Below the pieces are notes generated by a model. It saw only the letters and a list, made by a program, of their open reading frames with translations, was not told where the DNA came from and searched no databases. A DNA stretch of 64,000 bases, from assembly GCA_035610365.1 (NCBI GenBank), contig CM069436.1, positions 40,617,117 to 40,681,116 on the forward strand. Direction: 5' to 3'. The position numbers were made by a program, and so were the translations under genes. Origin of the DNA: Aquatica leii (taxonomy: Eukaryota; Arthropoda; Insecta; Coleoptera; Lampyridae). Positions 25,058 to 35,640 of this stretch are shown piece by piece; positions within the stretch are counted from its first letter, which is position 1, and each line of letters begins with the position of its first letter.

Positions 25058-25803
25058 TTGTTGCCGTTTAAAGATATGGAATCGATGCCTATCTTTGAAA
25101 GCATGCTAGAAATCGCACATTGTCGTCTTTTATCACTTGAACGTTGCTTATGGTTAAACCCTTTTATACGAGAAAAATTAAATGAGTTCATGAAGGACTG
25201 TCTTGACTCAAAACACATGTTGATTTCCTCGACTGTAGAATCAAATAGTTTACAGTGTTTTTACATCTCATACCATTGTATTTTTAAACAAAACCATAAA
25301 CCATCTAATATTCTAGTAGTATTAGATGCATCAGCTCTAAAATGATAATAGTTTGATTTTATTTTGCTTTCGTTGGTACCATTTCGTCTTCACTTGTGAT
25401 GTAGGTGAAATGTTTCGTCAAATAGTAATTTCGCCTTGCATAGAAAGTTTCAATATATTTTTTGGCGTTTCTCATCTACAGAGTTCATGCAAACATATCA
25501 ATTGAACGCAGTAACTGGTGTCGCATCTTTTTTTTTCTAACTATTTGCACGTTGGGACAATTGGCTTAGGAAGGCAAGGTTAAATTTTCTTTTGCTTTGC
25601 AAGTGATCATCGACAACTTATACGTAGATGATTTCGAATGTGTAGCCGACACATTAGAATCGTTAATAGATTTGCAGATCCAATTGATGGAATTGCTGAA
25701 TTCTGGTTGTTGGAGTTACGTAAATAGTCCGCTCCAAACTAGCCAATTATTATTTGGCATAGAGCCTAAAGTCATTTCAAATATTTTAGAAGAATATTTA
25801 TGA
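25058..25803 (+). pseudogene. BEL/Pao reverse transcriptase fragments
   Basis: The frame 25058-25345 contains LLSLERCLWLNPFIREK, EFMKDCLDSKHM, then YISYHCIFKQNHKPSNILVV and LDASA. This matches the conserved BEL/Pao RT start (L..NP......Y..FM.EY...GHM ... Y..HH.V.K......LRVVFDASA). The frame 25597-25803 holds NLYVDDFECVADTLESLIDL, with the catalytic YVDD at 25621-25632, and LMELLNSGCW. The region between them, which should hold the first palm Asp, is frameshifted. The copy is inactive. Confidence 0.85.
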
Positions 25804-26018
25804 CCTTGTAGGGTCAGTGGGAAAAGTATAAATCATTACTTGTCCTTTTGTCGAATCTTTAAATTCCTTATTGTATAAAGCTTTTATCTTTTGTTGAATT
25901 AGGCTAAGCTTGTGTAATTTATTTTCGATTTGTTGATCAGCATAATCAGATTTTCGTTCCGTTCGTAATAGCCAAATCGAAAGTTGTGTCTCTTATCCAT
26001 TTCTCGTTTAGAACTGTT

Positions 26019-27421
26019 TGTTACGGTAATTTTCATTACGTCCGCCTTTGTTGTTACGGACGAAATCTTCATTAGGTACGCCTATGGGTTTTCGACGTGA
26101 AATTAGATTCGAGTTTTGACACCCGCTAACTATCCTTTGCGCATGAGATGTCATTTGGTAGAAAGCCGTCACACGTGAATATGTAAATGGCCTGTAACTA
26201 GTAAATAGTAATATATCCGTTACCATCGGGGAAATAATGGAAAACCATTTATAATTATTTAATTTCCTAGTTTCGTTAAGACGTTACAGGGTAAGCTAAA
26301 GTCATCTTTTAATATAAACTCGTTTGTAATTCGTTTTCCTTTTGACAGCCATTTTGCGTACCTTCCTGTTATAACTGTTAGATTCTCGATAAATGGATAT
26401 CGTAACTATTATTAACTAAGGCATCACGTTGCCGGACTCGAGCGCTAGTAGAAGGCGATTTTAAGCCGCGCAATTGAGGTCTCACGGAGGCGTTCTGGGC
26501 TAACTTATACTACACGTGGATGACACGACGTTAATCATATTAATAACCACCTATTTTCGATTCTCACTACATACAGTAATCGATGCACGTTTTGTTTACT
26601 TTTGAGATATATTTCATGAATTATTTAATATAAAATTGTTTTTAGCTGAACGATCTTTGTGAGTTGGGGATTGTGACACGATTCGTATTAATCTTTTATT
26701 GCAGGCCACTGAAGAAGAAAAACGTTTTTCTTCGGGCTAGTGGGTACTGGAGTTCGGTGAGTGCTTTGAATTTACTTTACATATCGTGGTCACGTACAAT
26801 TACTCACGAACTGTGGGATTACAATTTAACGTTAGTAAATAAGTATAACGCGTAGCTACCATTAGGGTATTTAACTTCAATGAAATAAATGTTTCGCATA
26901 TTGTATGTAGTTGAAAAATATGTACCTCGGTTGTTTATAACTGTGTGTGGTGGGTCGCCGATGTTGTAGGCATCGAGATCTTGACTTTTCTTGTTTCTAT
27001 AATTCTCTAAATTGTCTATTACAAACTCAAACGTTAATACCGTTATAATTATTTAATGTAAATTTTTCTAGTCTTTAATAACTCCAACTGTGGGGTGTAA
27101 TGACTGTTACTTCATACAAATTCAACTGTGATAACTGTTATTGATAGACTGAGGGCGATTAAAGTTGTTAATTCTTTTTGTGTGCTTATTATTTCCTACG
27201 AACCAGTTTGGGCTACTCGAACAGCTGAGTAGAAGGATTACGAATCTTCGAATTGTTACAAGCTCTACCCCATTCTGTTGTGAGCAGACAGAAGTATGAC
27301 TTTGGGATAAGCTCTGGCGCCCTGGAACATCTTTTATATATATTTTTTTTGGAAACCTACCCCCTCTCCGACTATTGAGAGTTTGGCCGTGCAAGGTTCG
27401 TAATACCAAAAACTTGTAACA
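26019..27421 (+). repeat. 5' LTR of the gypsy-type element
   Basis: It begins TGTTACGGTAATTTTC and ends AAAACTTGTAACA, a 6-bp terminal inverted repeat. It differs from the 3' LTR by scattered substitutions and a 3-bp insertion (ATC near 26432). At about 1.4 kb it is long for insect gypsy elements. A TATATATA stretch near 27336 might serve as a promoter element. Confidence 0.95.
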
Positions 27422-27425
27422 AATT

Positions 27426-27443
27426 TGGCGCCCAACGTGGGGC
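27426..27443 (+). promoter_or_regulatory. tRNA-Lys primer-binding site
   Basis: TGGCGCCCAACGTGGGGC starts four bases after the 5' LTR. It is complementary to the 3' end of insect tRNA-Lys(CTT), including the CCA, so first-strand cDNA synthesis would be primed by that tRNA. Confidence 0.9.
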
Positions 27444-28109
27444 CTCGATTTCTCTCATATCGAATTTCTCATTTCACTACATTTCTTTTAGCTATTTTCT
27501 TTAATTGTGATTAGCGTAGGATTACTGGTACTCGTAGGTAACTTATACTGTTGAATTTCTCTAGACTTAGTGTGTAACAAATTGGCAACCCGACTTTTCG
27601 ATTCTTTTTCTTTGAATTTCTCATTCGTTATAATTCTTTCTGCTGTTTAGATTTTTTTCTCTAATTAGCATAGAATTACTAGCAGGAATAGGTAGGTTAT
27701 ATTGTTGACTTGATATCGATTTAGTGTGTGCGATCATAAATTCTTCTAGCTTTATGGATTCTTTTCTTAGTCTTACGTGGGTTCGATTTTGCTTTGCTTT
27801 CTTTGCTTAGTTATTGCTACTAGACTGGACGTCTGAGTTACTTCATTAACTTTTACTTTTATTTTTCTTTAGTGCTGCAGTTTGACTGTAGATTAGCACT
27901 TTGCTTACGTTCCTTTTAATCGGACCTTCGTTTTGATTTTTGGATTGACTCTACTACGTCGATTAATTTTTTTTATTGGATTACTTACGGGATAGTGATA
28001 CTGCTGGTACTTACTGTTATTTTGAGGTCGTGTCAGACACGTGGTGACAGACTTTCGTCATAATTGACTGCTTTGGTTAGTTTCTTGTTTACTTGTTATT
28101 GTTTTAGCT
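27444..28109 (+). repeat. 5' leader with a duplicated segment of about 150 bp
   Basis: The segment around 27415-27570 recurs, diverged, at about 27570-27740. Shared landmarks are GTAACAAATT(T)GGC, TTTCTCATT, ATTAGC(G/A)TA(G)GAATTACT and TTTAGTGTGTG. The copy carries a decayed second primer-site-like sequence (TTGGCAACCCGAC at about 27582). Confidence 0.65.
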
Positions 28110-29450
28110 ATGTATTCTTCAGAAGAAAAACCATCATTTCTTACTTCTTCGGACTCTGATTCCGAAACGAACTTAGGTAATTGGAATGTTACTTTTTCGG
28201 GTGAAGATCCTTCTCTACTTATAGAATTTCTTATTCGTATCGACGAGTTGTGTTTGTCTCGTGGTGTTTCACAACATCAACTTTTTCTTTCAACTTTTGA
28301 AGTTTTATCTGGCAAAGCCCTTCTTGTTTTTAGGACGAATCGAAGTTCGTTACGTTCGTGGGATGATGTTACTGCTTTGTTGAAGTCGGAGTTTTTACCG
28401 TTGGATTATGATGAGCGCTTGATGGATACTATTCCCAGTCGTACGATGGGAGCTAACGAAACCATTGGTACTTACGTTACCTCAATGCGATACCTTTTTC
28501 TTCAGCTAGCAGAACCGGTCTCAGAGCAAATGCAGCTCAAGGTTATTAGTCGAAATTTAACGCCGTTATATCAACTTCCTTTAGCGTTGATGGAAATCAA
28601 ATCTATCGCTGAATTAATATCTTTAGGCAAGCGTTTGGAGTCTAACATCCATTCTCGCGATTCTTTCTACTTCTCGACAACAGAGGTTGGTGACAAAGTT
28701 CAAGAGCCATCTGTAGTCTTTGCTAATAAGATTTCTACTTCCGTTTCTTCTGCTATTCCTGATACTTGCTCTCTTACTACTTCTCCTCCCAATACTTGTG
28801 TTCGTTGTCGTTCTCAAGGTGATAAGCCTTTACGTACTGTTCGTTCTCTTCTTTCTCTTCCTCCTAATTTCTTTTCAGTTTCTAGGATTATTAGGCCTAC
28901 TACTGATTCTTGGTATTTAGGTATGATATCTAAAGTTACTGCTTCTCCTCGTCGTTTCTCTCGTTGGTGTGTTCTGAAAAATCTTTTATGTAAACGTGTA
29001 CGCATTTCCTCTTCTGATCCTTGCGTTTGGAAGTTAGTTGTACCATCGGACCAGCGCAAGCAACTTATTCAGGATCACCACTTTACATCTAATTGTGATC
29101 ACCTCAGTGTTAGGAGCACTTTGGAAGCTCTTCGATGTCATTTCTACTGGCCTCATATGAGACCTAAGGTTGCCGAATTCATACGTCATTGTTCTTGTTC
29201 GAATTCACGACGAAGCAAGCCTTTTAGGTCACGTCACATTTTGCCAAGTAGAACGAAGCTTTCCAACACTGATGTCGCTACAAGATCTACGCGTCTACAT
29301 AAGGATCGTGCTATTTCTCCAGGTGTAAAAGCCGCTGCTATTGCTTTTGCATCCCCTCCTTCTTCAGTCGCTTCTAATTATTCTTTGTTGTTTCCTTCTG
29401 CTAATCGTTCTCTTCGCTTTCATCGGCGTCGCAAGCGTCGTAAGTGCTAG
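28110..29450 (+). CDS. Gag-integrase (zinc-binding domain) fusion polyprotein
   Basis: This is an uninterrupted 446-codon ORF inside the young LTR element, starting at the first ATG after the leader. Residues about 20-190 resemble a gypsy-type Gag capsid, with WNVTFSGEDPSLLIEFLIRI, then WDDVTALLKSEFLP and YVTSMRYLF. At residues 230-233 a zinc knuckle begins (CVRCRSQGD) but stops after its first half. The sequence then jumps to the segment preceding an integrase zinc finger (DSWYLGMISKV ... RRFSRWCVLKN) and to the H2C2 finger itself at about 310-370 (VVPSDQRKQLIQDHH, DHLSVRSTLEALRCHFYWP, IRHCSC). Protease, RT, RNase H and the DDE core are deleted, and the Arg-rich C-terminus is unrelated. The protein probably provides a Gag-like, nucleic-acid-binding function. 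Whether it is expressed is unknown. Confidence 0.8.
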   Translation: MYSSEEKPSFLTSSDSDSETNLGNWNVTFSGEDPSLLIEFLIRIDELCLSRGVSQHQLFLSTFEVLSGKALLVFRTNRSSLRSWDDVTALLKSEFLPLDYDERLMDTIPSRTMGANETIGTYVTSMRYLFLQLAEPVSEQMQLKVISRNLTPLYQLPLALMEIKSIAELISLGKRLESNIHSRDSFYFSTTEVGDKVQEPSVVFANKISTSVSSAIPDTCSLTTSPPNTCVRCRSQGDKPLRTVRSLLSLPPNFFSVSRIIRPTTDSWYLGMISKVTASPRRFSRWCVLKNLLCKRVRISSSDPCVWKLVVPSDQRKQLIQDHHFTSNCDHLSVRSTLEALRCHFYWPHMRPKVAEFIRHCSCSNSRRSKPFRSRHILPSRTKLSNTDVATRSTRLHKDRAISPGVKAAAIAFASPPSSVASNYSLLFPSANRSLRFHRRRKRRKC

Positions 29451-31906
29451 TTCGCTTCTTGGGCTTTCGACTTTCGACCTTTGCTATTCTTTTGGTTCTC
29501 TTCTTTCGGTTTTGGTGGTTCGAGTCTTTGAATACGTCGTCGGTATCTTGTTGGTTGTAGCTTGGATGCTACCCAATTGTTCTTCCCATATTGCTGTCAC
29601 CGATTTTCTTTTCTTTGCTTAAGTTTCTAGTACTTTTGTTTTGGTTTCTTTCTTCTCCATCTTACTTCAGGACAGACTACCTTTCCGTCTGTATATATTT
29701 ATATCCGCTTAGTCGGCATTTTTGATGTTGTTAGTCACTGTTAGGATATTTCTCTTCTTTGGGTTTCTTTTGCTCTTGGAATATTCTAATCCGTTCTTCG
29801 GCATTTAAGTCCCAACGTGACATTCCAACACAACGAGCACTGACTCACGATGCTCAATTGGCAAGTGAAGTTTTCTATTCTTTATTGGCTCTTACTCCTT
29901 TTTCTTTCTTTCTTTTGGTTTTGTTTTGGGTTTCGCGGTTTGAATTTCTTTTGGATTGGTACGTCATCTATAGAATTCTCTCTTTTACTGTTGGATTTGG
30001 TTTTTCTTTTCTTGAGTTTTCTATTTCGCTTGTCGGCATTAAAGTCTTGAAGTATACTTTCCAATTTGGGACAGGAATTGGTACGCTTTCATGCTATGAC
30101 TAACTGTGATATCTTTTCTCTTCTCTTTCTTTTTTTTTCTTTTTTTTATTAGGGCGGTTGATTGGGCATTGAAGGGTTGGTCACTCCCTTTCGTTTCTTC
30201 TACGGAGAGAAGAACGAATCAGACATCAACATCTTGTCTTATCTTTCTCCGTCTGTTTCTTTTCTGCCTTTCTTTTTTTTCTTACTTCTTATTTTTTGCT
30301 TTTGCTTTGGAAGGTTTGTCTTTAGGGCAATTATCTCTTTTGCTTTTTCTTTTATCGGGATTTGTTGCTTGGATACTTTCTTGGTATTTTCTTTTAATAA
30401 CTTCTTTCTTTAGTATTCACGCAACTATGGTTCTTTTCTTTTGCTTTTCTTTCTCGGTTACTTCTCTCGCTTTATTGGGGTTAGTGGGTTTCCGTTTTGC
30501 TGTTTTTGGATTGAAGCTTGGGATAGACTGCAACGTCGCTTCTTGTACTTTGTACTTCCGCTTAGTCGGTCTTTTTGATGTTGTTAGTCACCGTTAGGAT
30601 ATTTCTCTTCCTTGGGTTTCTTTTGTTCTTGGAATATTCTAATCCGTTCTTCGGCATTTGAGTCCCAATGTGAGATCCCAACGCAGCGAGCACTAACTCA
30701 CGGGGTTCTATTGGGCAAGTGAAGTTTTCTGGGTTGTATTAACTCATGCTTTCTTTTTTTTTTCTTCTCCTCCTGGGTTGGTTTGAGATTGTATTAAAAG
30801 CTTTGCTCTCTACTTAAGCTTTGTTTTTCCTTGGATTTACTGCCGTCATATCATTTTTCTGTATTCTCTTCTTTGATAATTCTCTCTTTTCTACATGGGG
30901 ATTAGTAGTGTAGGTCTGAAACTGGGGACGGACTACCACTCCGTTTGCTGTACCTTGTGTATTTCCGCTTGCTCGGCTTTTTTGGATGTGATCACCTCAC
31001 GCCTTTCCTCTAGTACGACCTTTGTCCTGCTGATCTCCCATTCTCAATTTAGGTATTCTATTCCACTATATTTTATTCTCTCACTATACTCATACATTAT
31101 TTCTTTTGAGTTGATTGCTTTTGCCTCGGGCGATTCATCTATTCTCCCTGGAGTTCTTTTGATACTTGCGTCCTTGCTGTATTGGATTACTGATTGTTTT
31201 TCTCTGCCTCTGTGGTAGTACGACTTATGTCGACTTTTAATCAGAATCTTTCCTTTTGCTTGAGATTTCTTCGTTGGTCTTCTTTGCTTGGATCTTTAGG
31301 ATCTGTTTGTTTTTTTTTGGTTTTTGGTGGAAGGATCTCATAGCGTCTGTGGACGACTTTTTGGAGCACAACTACATTAGTTTCCTTTTTGACTTTTTTT
31401 CTAAATCCGCGTATCCCATTACAACAGCTAGATACTTTTTTTTCTCCTTTTTACTTCTTTAGCTTAGTTAGCTTTGGGGACTTATATTTGGGGTTGGATT
31501 TGTATTCTTTCTTTCCTATCATTCTTCTTTTTCTCTGGGGTTGCTTTAGTGTTGTCGATCAGTAAGGTCTATGGAACTGCGTTGCTTTCTGGCTTTTTAG
31601 CGTAACGACTGTTGTCGACTCTCAACGAGTACCTGTGCTGATACTTCTATTCTGTTAGTTGAGTTTCTGGTTCTTTGAAGTATCATTCCGCTTCATGCGA
31701 CTTTTGGACACATCTGGTTAGTGATGCTTAGTAAACCGAGAAAACCTCTTTCATCTACGTTTCTTCTGGGGTTGGGCGTTATTGTGTTTCGGGGTTGGTT
31801 TTGGATTTTAGGGTTCTATCCTTGGCGTATGCCTAAATTTCTGTCTTCATTTTAGCTTTGTTTTCGTTATTCTCGCTCCACGCTTTTATCTTGCTGGGGG
31901 GGAATC
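29451..31906 (+). repeat. Non-coding, pyrimidine-rich 3' interior with about 853-bp internal repeats
   Basis: The plus strand is strongly enriched in T and C, with long runs of TTTCTTTTCTT type, and has no convincing ORF. A block reading GGGTTTCTTTTG...CTTGGAATATTCTAATCCG is present at 29761 and again at 30614, preceded in both by CCGCTTAGTCGG...TTTTTGATGTTGTTAGTCAC. A third, weaker start (GACGGACTACCACTCCG) lies at about 30920. ORFs here on either strand are composition artefacts: Phe/Leu-rich on plus, Lys/Arg-rich on minus. Confidence 0.75.
31896..31904 (+). promoter_or_regulatory. Polypurine tract
   Basis: GGGGGGGAA lies two bases before the 3' LTR, the expected place for the plus-strand primer of an LTR retrotransposon. 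It stands out in the pyrimidine-rich surroundings. Confidence 0.85.
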
Positions 31907-33306
31907 TGTTACGGTAATTTTCATTACGTCCGCCTTTGTTGTTACGGTCGAAATTCTCATTAGGTACGCCTATGGGTTTTCGACGTGAAATTAGATTCGA
32001 GTTTTGACACCCGCTAACTATCCTTTGCGCATGAGATGTCATTTGGTAGAAAGCCGTCACACGTGAATATGTAAATGGCCTGTAACTAGTAAATAGTAAT
32101 ATATCCGTTACCATCGGGGAAATAATGGAAAACCATTTATAATTATTTAATTTCCTAGTTTCGTTAAGACGTTTCAGGGTAAGCTAAAGTCATCTTTTAA
32201 TATAAACTCGTTTGTAATTCGTTTTCCTTTTGACAGCCATTTTGCGTACCTTCCTGTTATAACTGTTAGATTCTCGATAAATGGATATCGTAACTATTAT
32301 TAACTAAGGCACGTTGCCGGACTCGAGCGCTAGTAGAAGGCGATTTCAAGCCGCGCAATTGAGGTCTCACGGAGGCGTTCTGGGCCAACTTATACTACAC
32401 GTGGATGACACGACGTTAATCATATTAATAACCACCTATTTTCGATTCTCACTACATACAGTAATCGATGCACGTTTTGTTTACTTTTGAGATATATTTC
32501 ATGAATTATTTAATATAAAATTGTTTTTAGCTGAACGATCTTTGTGAGTTGGGGATTGTGACACGATTCGTATTAATCTTTTATTGCAGGCCACTGAAGA
32601 AGAAAAACGTTTTTCTTCGGGCTAGTGGGTACTGGAGTTCGGTGAGTGCTTTGAATTTACTTTACATATCGTGGTCACGTACAATTACTCACGAACTGTG
32701 GGATTACAATTTAACGTTAGTAAATAAGTATAACGCGTAGCTACCATTAGGGTATTTAACTTCAATGAAATAAATGTTTCGCATATTGTATGTAGTTGAA
32801 AAATATGTACCTCGGTTGTTTATAACTGTGTGTGGTGGGTCGCCGATGTTGTAGGCATCGAGATCTTGACTTTTCTTGTTTCTATAATTCTCTAAATTGT
32901 CTATTACAAACTCAAACGTTAATACCGTTATAATTATTTAATGTAAATTTTTCTAGTCTTTAATAACTCCAACTGTGGGGTGTAATGACTGTTACTTAAT
33001 ACAAATTCAACTGTGATAACTGTTATTGATAGACTGAGGGCGATTAAAGTTGTTAATTCTTTTTGTGTGCTTATTATTTCCTACGAACCAGTTTGGGCTA
33101 CTCGAACAGCTGAGTAGAAGGATTACGAATCTTCGAATTGTTACAAGCTCTACCCCATTCTGTTGTGAGCAGACAGAAGTATGACTTTGGGATAAGCTCT
33201 GGCGCCCTGAAACATCTTTTATATATATTTTTTTTGGATATCTACCCCCTCTCCGACTATTGAGAGTTTGGCCGTGCAAGGTTCGTAATACCAAAAACTT
33301 GTAACA
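31907..33306 (+). repeat. 3' LTR of the gypsy-type element
   Basis: Near-identical direct copy of 26019-27421 with the same TGTTAC and GTAACA ends, followed by the target duplication TGTT at 33307-33310. Confidence 0.95.
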
Positions 33307-33559
33307 TGTTGGCAGTAGTGTTATTGTTTAACGTTGTTGCATTTTTACTAAGGAGCTTTAAAAAGATTGTAACCATAAAAGAAATAATCGTTTGAAGTGA
33401 TTTGCAGGTAACACTGGCGTGAATACGCTTTTCGCCGCATTGTTGGAAAACCTTTATACTAAACCGTGTCTCACATTTTCAAGAAATAGTTCCTTCTAGT
33501 TGTTGGCCTTACCTGTGTTCTTGTGACAACCGGGCGATCCGGCTTTGCGTAGTCTTTTG

Positions 33560-33860
33560 CTAGAAGAGCTAGTCATATGTTTTTTATAATGGGCGGGACC
33601 AAATTAGCTTTATCAGCAGAGAAATTTTGTTCTCCTACTGCTAATGAGCCTTAAACGGGCACAATTCCATTGACATTGCTGTACCCCCAACGTTTTGGTT
33701 TCATCATGCAGCTTTATTCAAAACTATTTTAAATTATGCGGCTGTAAAATCAACTTACAACGTTTACCGCTATTATAGCTTATTTACAGTTATCTTTTAT
33801 ACACAGTTACGTATACTATGAAATGGCTCTGCCATCAAACGTTGCTAATTGTTTCTCCTA
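33560..33860 (+). repeat. Damaged copy of the hammerhead-bearing Penelope-like repeat
   Basis: The plus strand here is colinear with the minus strand of 57036-57345. Shared landmarks in order are TTATAATGGGCG, TCTCCTACTGCTAATGAGCC, ACGGGC, CATTGACATTGC, TACCCCCAACG, TTATTCAAA, GTTTACCGCTATTATAGC, TATTTACAGTTA and CTCTGCCATCAAACG. In the ribozyme part, CTGATGA has become CTAATGA. About 39 bases including GAAA, stem III and the cleavage site are missing, so it cannot be catalytic. Confidence 0.75.
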
Positions 33861-35389
33861 ATATATCTTCTAAAATTTAAATAATTGGATATTTATCTTA
33901 TGAATAAGATTAATGTAATGTAAAATGTAAATGTAAAAATTAGTATTAGCATTGAGGGCAGCCGTTTTACATATTCTGTAATTACGCTTCTTTTGCATGT
34001 AAGGTTTGTCTAAACCAAATAATTTTCCTCGTAAAAGAGATTTTGACAAAAATAAGCGTTTGTTTAATTGCTATATTAACCATTTTATTGTCAAAACATC
34101 TCAAATCATTCAGATACATTTATAAATAAAAATTTCTTTATAGGTACAACAGAAATATGTCTATTGACACGATATGTACACACGTTTTTAGTTGTTGAAT
34201 GATAATAAACTATGAATGATTGCAATATTTTTTACTTTGGTTGCGTTAGTACCATTTCATGTTCGACAAATTACAGATTACTATGGTACCGCTGAGTGCA
34301 AATATTTTGACAAACTGACATTACTGTGACATGATGTGATAAAACAATAATTTGTAAGTTTTTAAATAAATTTGTTGAACCAAAGGTTTCATAGATTTCT
34401 TGTTAGTTATGACGCGCGCATGTAAGTAACTTGTAACCAAACGGCAGAGGTAGCCGTAATTGTTTTTTAAATTGTATATAAATGAGTTTTGGACTTTCGG
34501 ATACCTCTGCCATTTCGAAGCGCACAGTTCTTCCTGTCCAATAATCGCTTAACCGAAACGAAAGACAGGTATAAAAGCCGCTGTCAAAACCAAGAACTAG
34601 CTTCTCTGCTGCGACTCGTTCTAGTAAGAAACCTTTTCTTCCAAGACCTAGTCTTAGTATAATTTATTACCTGAAACTTGTGTTTTCCTGTTTAATATTT
34701 TGCAACTTAATGCTTTGTACTTGGCTAACTCTTTTTTAAACCGATCTTAATACCATAAATTTGATTTGCTTCCGTGACCTTGACATTCTTGACCGTATCA
34801 TAAAAACCGGTTTTTAAACCCTGCTACTCTCACGATTTTTGCATTATATTTCTCTGTTGTGCATAAAAATGCTTGTCCTTTCTCTCAGTGTTGAAAACAA
34901 GCTTTCGTGCTACTGGCAACCACCGAACCTCTGTCATGTAAGTAATTAACAAACTTCTGGCGCCAAGTTGGCCTAGGATTAGTTAACCGTGAACTAAATG
35001 TACCCGTTAAGTTTAAAGTCACATTTTCAACCCTCAACGTTAATTTGGCGTCTTAATTAGTTGCCGGACTTTTTCTATATTTAGACCAAACGATAGCCAG
35101 TTTATATTATTTTTAAACCGCATACATAACTCGATTTTAGTAAAATGTTAATTGTACCATTACGGAACTAAGATCTTTAATTGTTTTGCTGACGACATTG
35201 TCAAATTATTAGTTAATAACGGCGTCGCTTAAAAACTTAGTTGGCTTTGCTATATGCAACCGTGAAATAATGATTTATGAGCACAGATTGGATTAACTGC
35301 ATGAACCAGAAATAGAATTGTATTTTCTAAGAAAATTTCATAATCAAGAACAACATCTGGCTCGCAGTTTTCTTGGTTACGATTATAGG
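33861..35389. other. No gene recognised; possible old LTR or promoter around 34.5-35.0 kb
   Basis: The stretch 34490-34990 is less AT-rich than its surroundings. It contains a good TATA box (34570-34577) and, at about 34958, TCTGGCGCCAAGTTGG, which resembles a retroelement primer site. No LTR borders could be defined. Confidence 0.3.
34570..34577 (+). promoter_or_regulatory. Candidate TATA box
   Basis: TATAAAAG is followed by GC-richer sequence (CCGCTGTCAAAACC) and sits in a C-rich island. An LTR or gene promoter is possible, but there is no supporting transcript evidence. Confidence 0.3.
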
Positions 35390-35394
35390 CAACT

Positions 35395-35640
35395 TACGGC
35401 TTCGAACACCTCATAGTTAAACATCTAGACTTTATAGGCTTGATCCTAGTCTTTTTTTGAGAACCAAAACAAGAAGTAGAACATGGTTTTTTACCGTAAT
35501 GCCTTACGAGACGTCAGTTCATTGGGTTCACGAACGACAATACGGCAAAAGCTAAGTTCTACTTATTGTTTTGGCTCTCAACGAGAGACTAGGACTAAGC
35601 CTACAAAGTCTGGGAGTTCAACTACGACGCGAATAAAGAG
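35395..35640. repeat. Foldback element with arms of about 95 bp
   Basis: The left arm includes GACTTTATAGGCTTGATCCTAG and GAACCAAAACAAGAAGTAGAAC, and the right arm carries their reverse complements (GTTCTACTTATTGTTTTGG and CTAGGACTAAGCCTACAAAGTC) in mirror order. The spacer is about 60 bp. The arms extend outward with more mismatches. No target duplication was resolved. Confidence 0.7.

Larger units (their letters stand above)
23500..26018 (+). mobile_element. BEL/Pao LTR retrotransposon remnant (Gag to RT), cut by a later insertion
   Basis: Gag, zinc knuckle and RT blocks of a BEL/Pao element appear in order on the plus strand, with frameshifts and deletions between them. The remnant is broken at 26018 by the gypsy-type LTR element, whose TGTT target duplication lies at the junction. 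Anything left of the BEL element beyond 33306 was not recognisable. Neither LTR was identified. Confidence 0.75.
26019..33306 (+). mobile_element. Young non-autonomous Ty3/gypsy-type LTR retrotransposon
   Basis: The 7288-bp element has LTRs of 1403 bp (26019-27421) and 1400 bp (31907-33306) with TGTTAC...GTAACA ends, and a 4-bp target duplication TGTT (26015-26018 and 33307-33310). It has a primer-binding site for tRNA-Lys and a G-rich polypurine tract. By eye the LTRs differ at only about a dozen positions including one 3-bp indel, i.e. about 99% identity, so insertion was recent. The interior (4485 bp) encodes one Gag-integrase ORF and lacks protease, reverse transcriptase, RNase H and the integrase core. 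It must therefore use enzymes from another element. Confidence 0.95.

Noticed and set aside
28623..29059. Antisense ORFs within the Gag-integrase frame
   Set aside because: They are shadows of the long plus-strand ORF without any domain of their own.
29882..30064. Lys/Arg-rich minus-strand ORF inside the LTR element
   Set aside because: It is the complement of a T+C-rich tract, so the basic composition is an artefact. It has no start context or motif and is not maintained in the repeated block at 30.7 kb.
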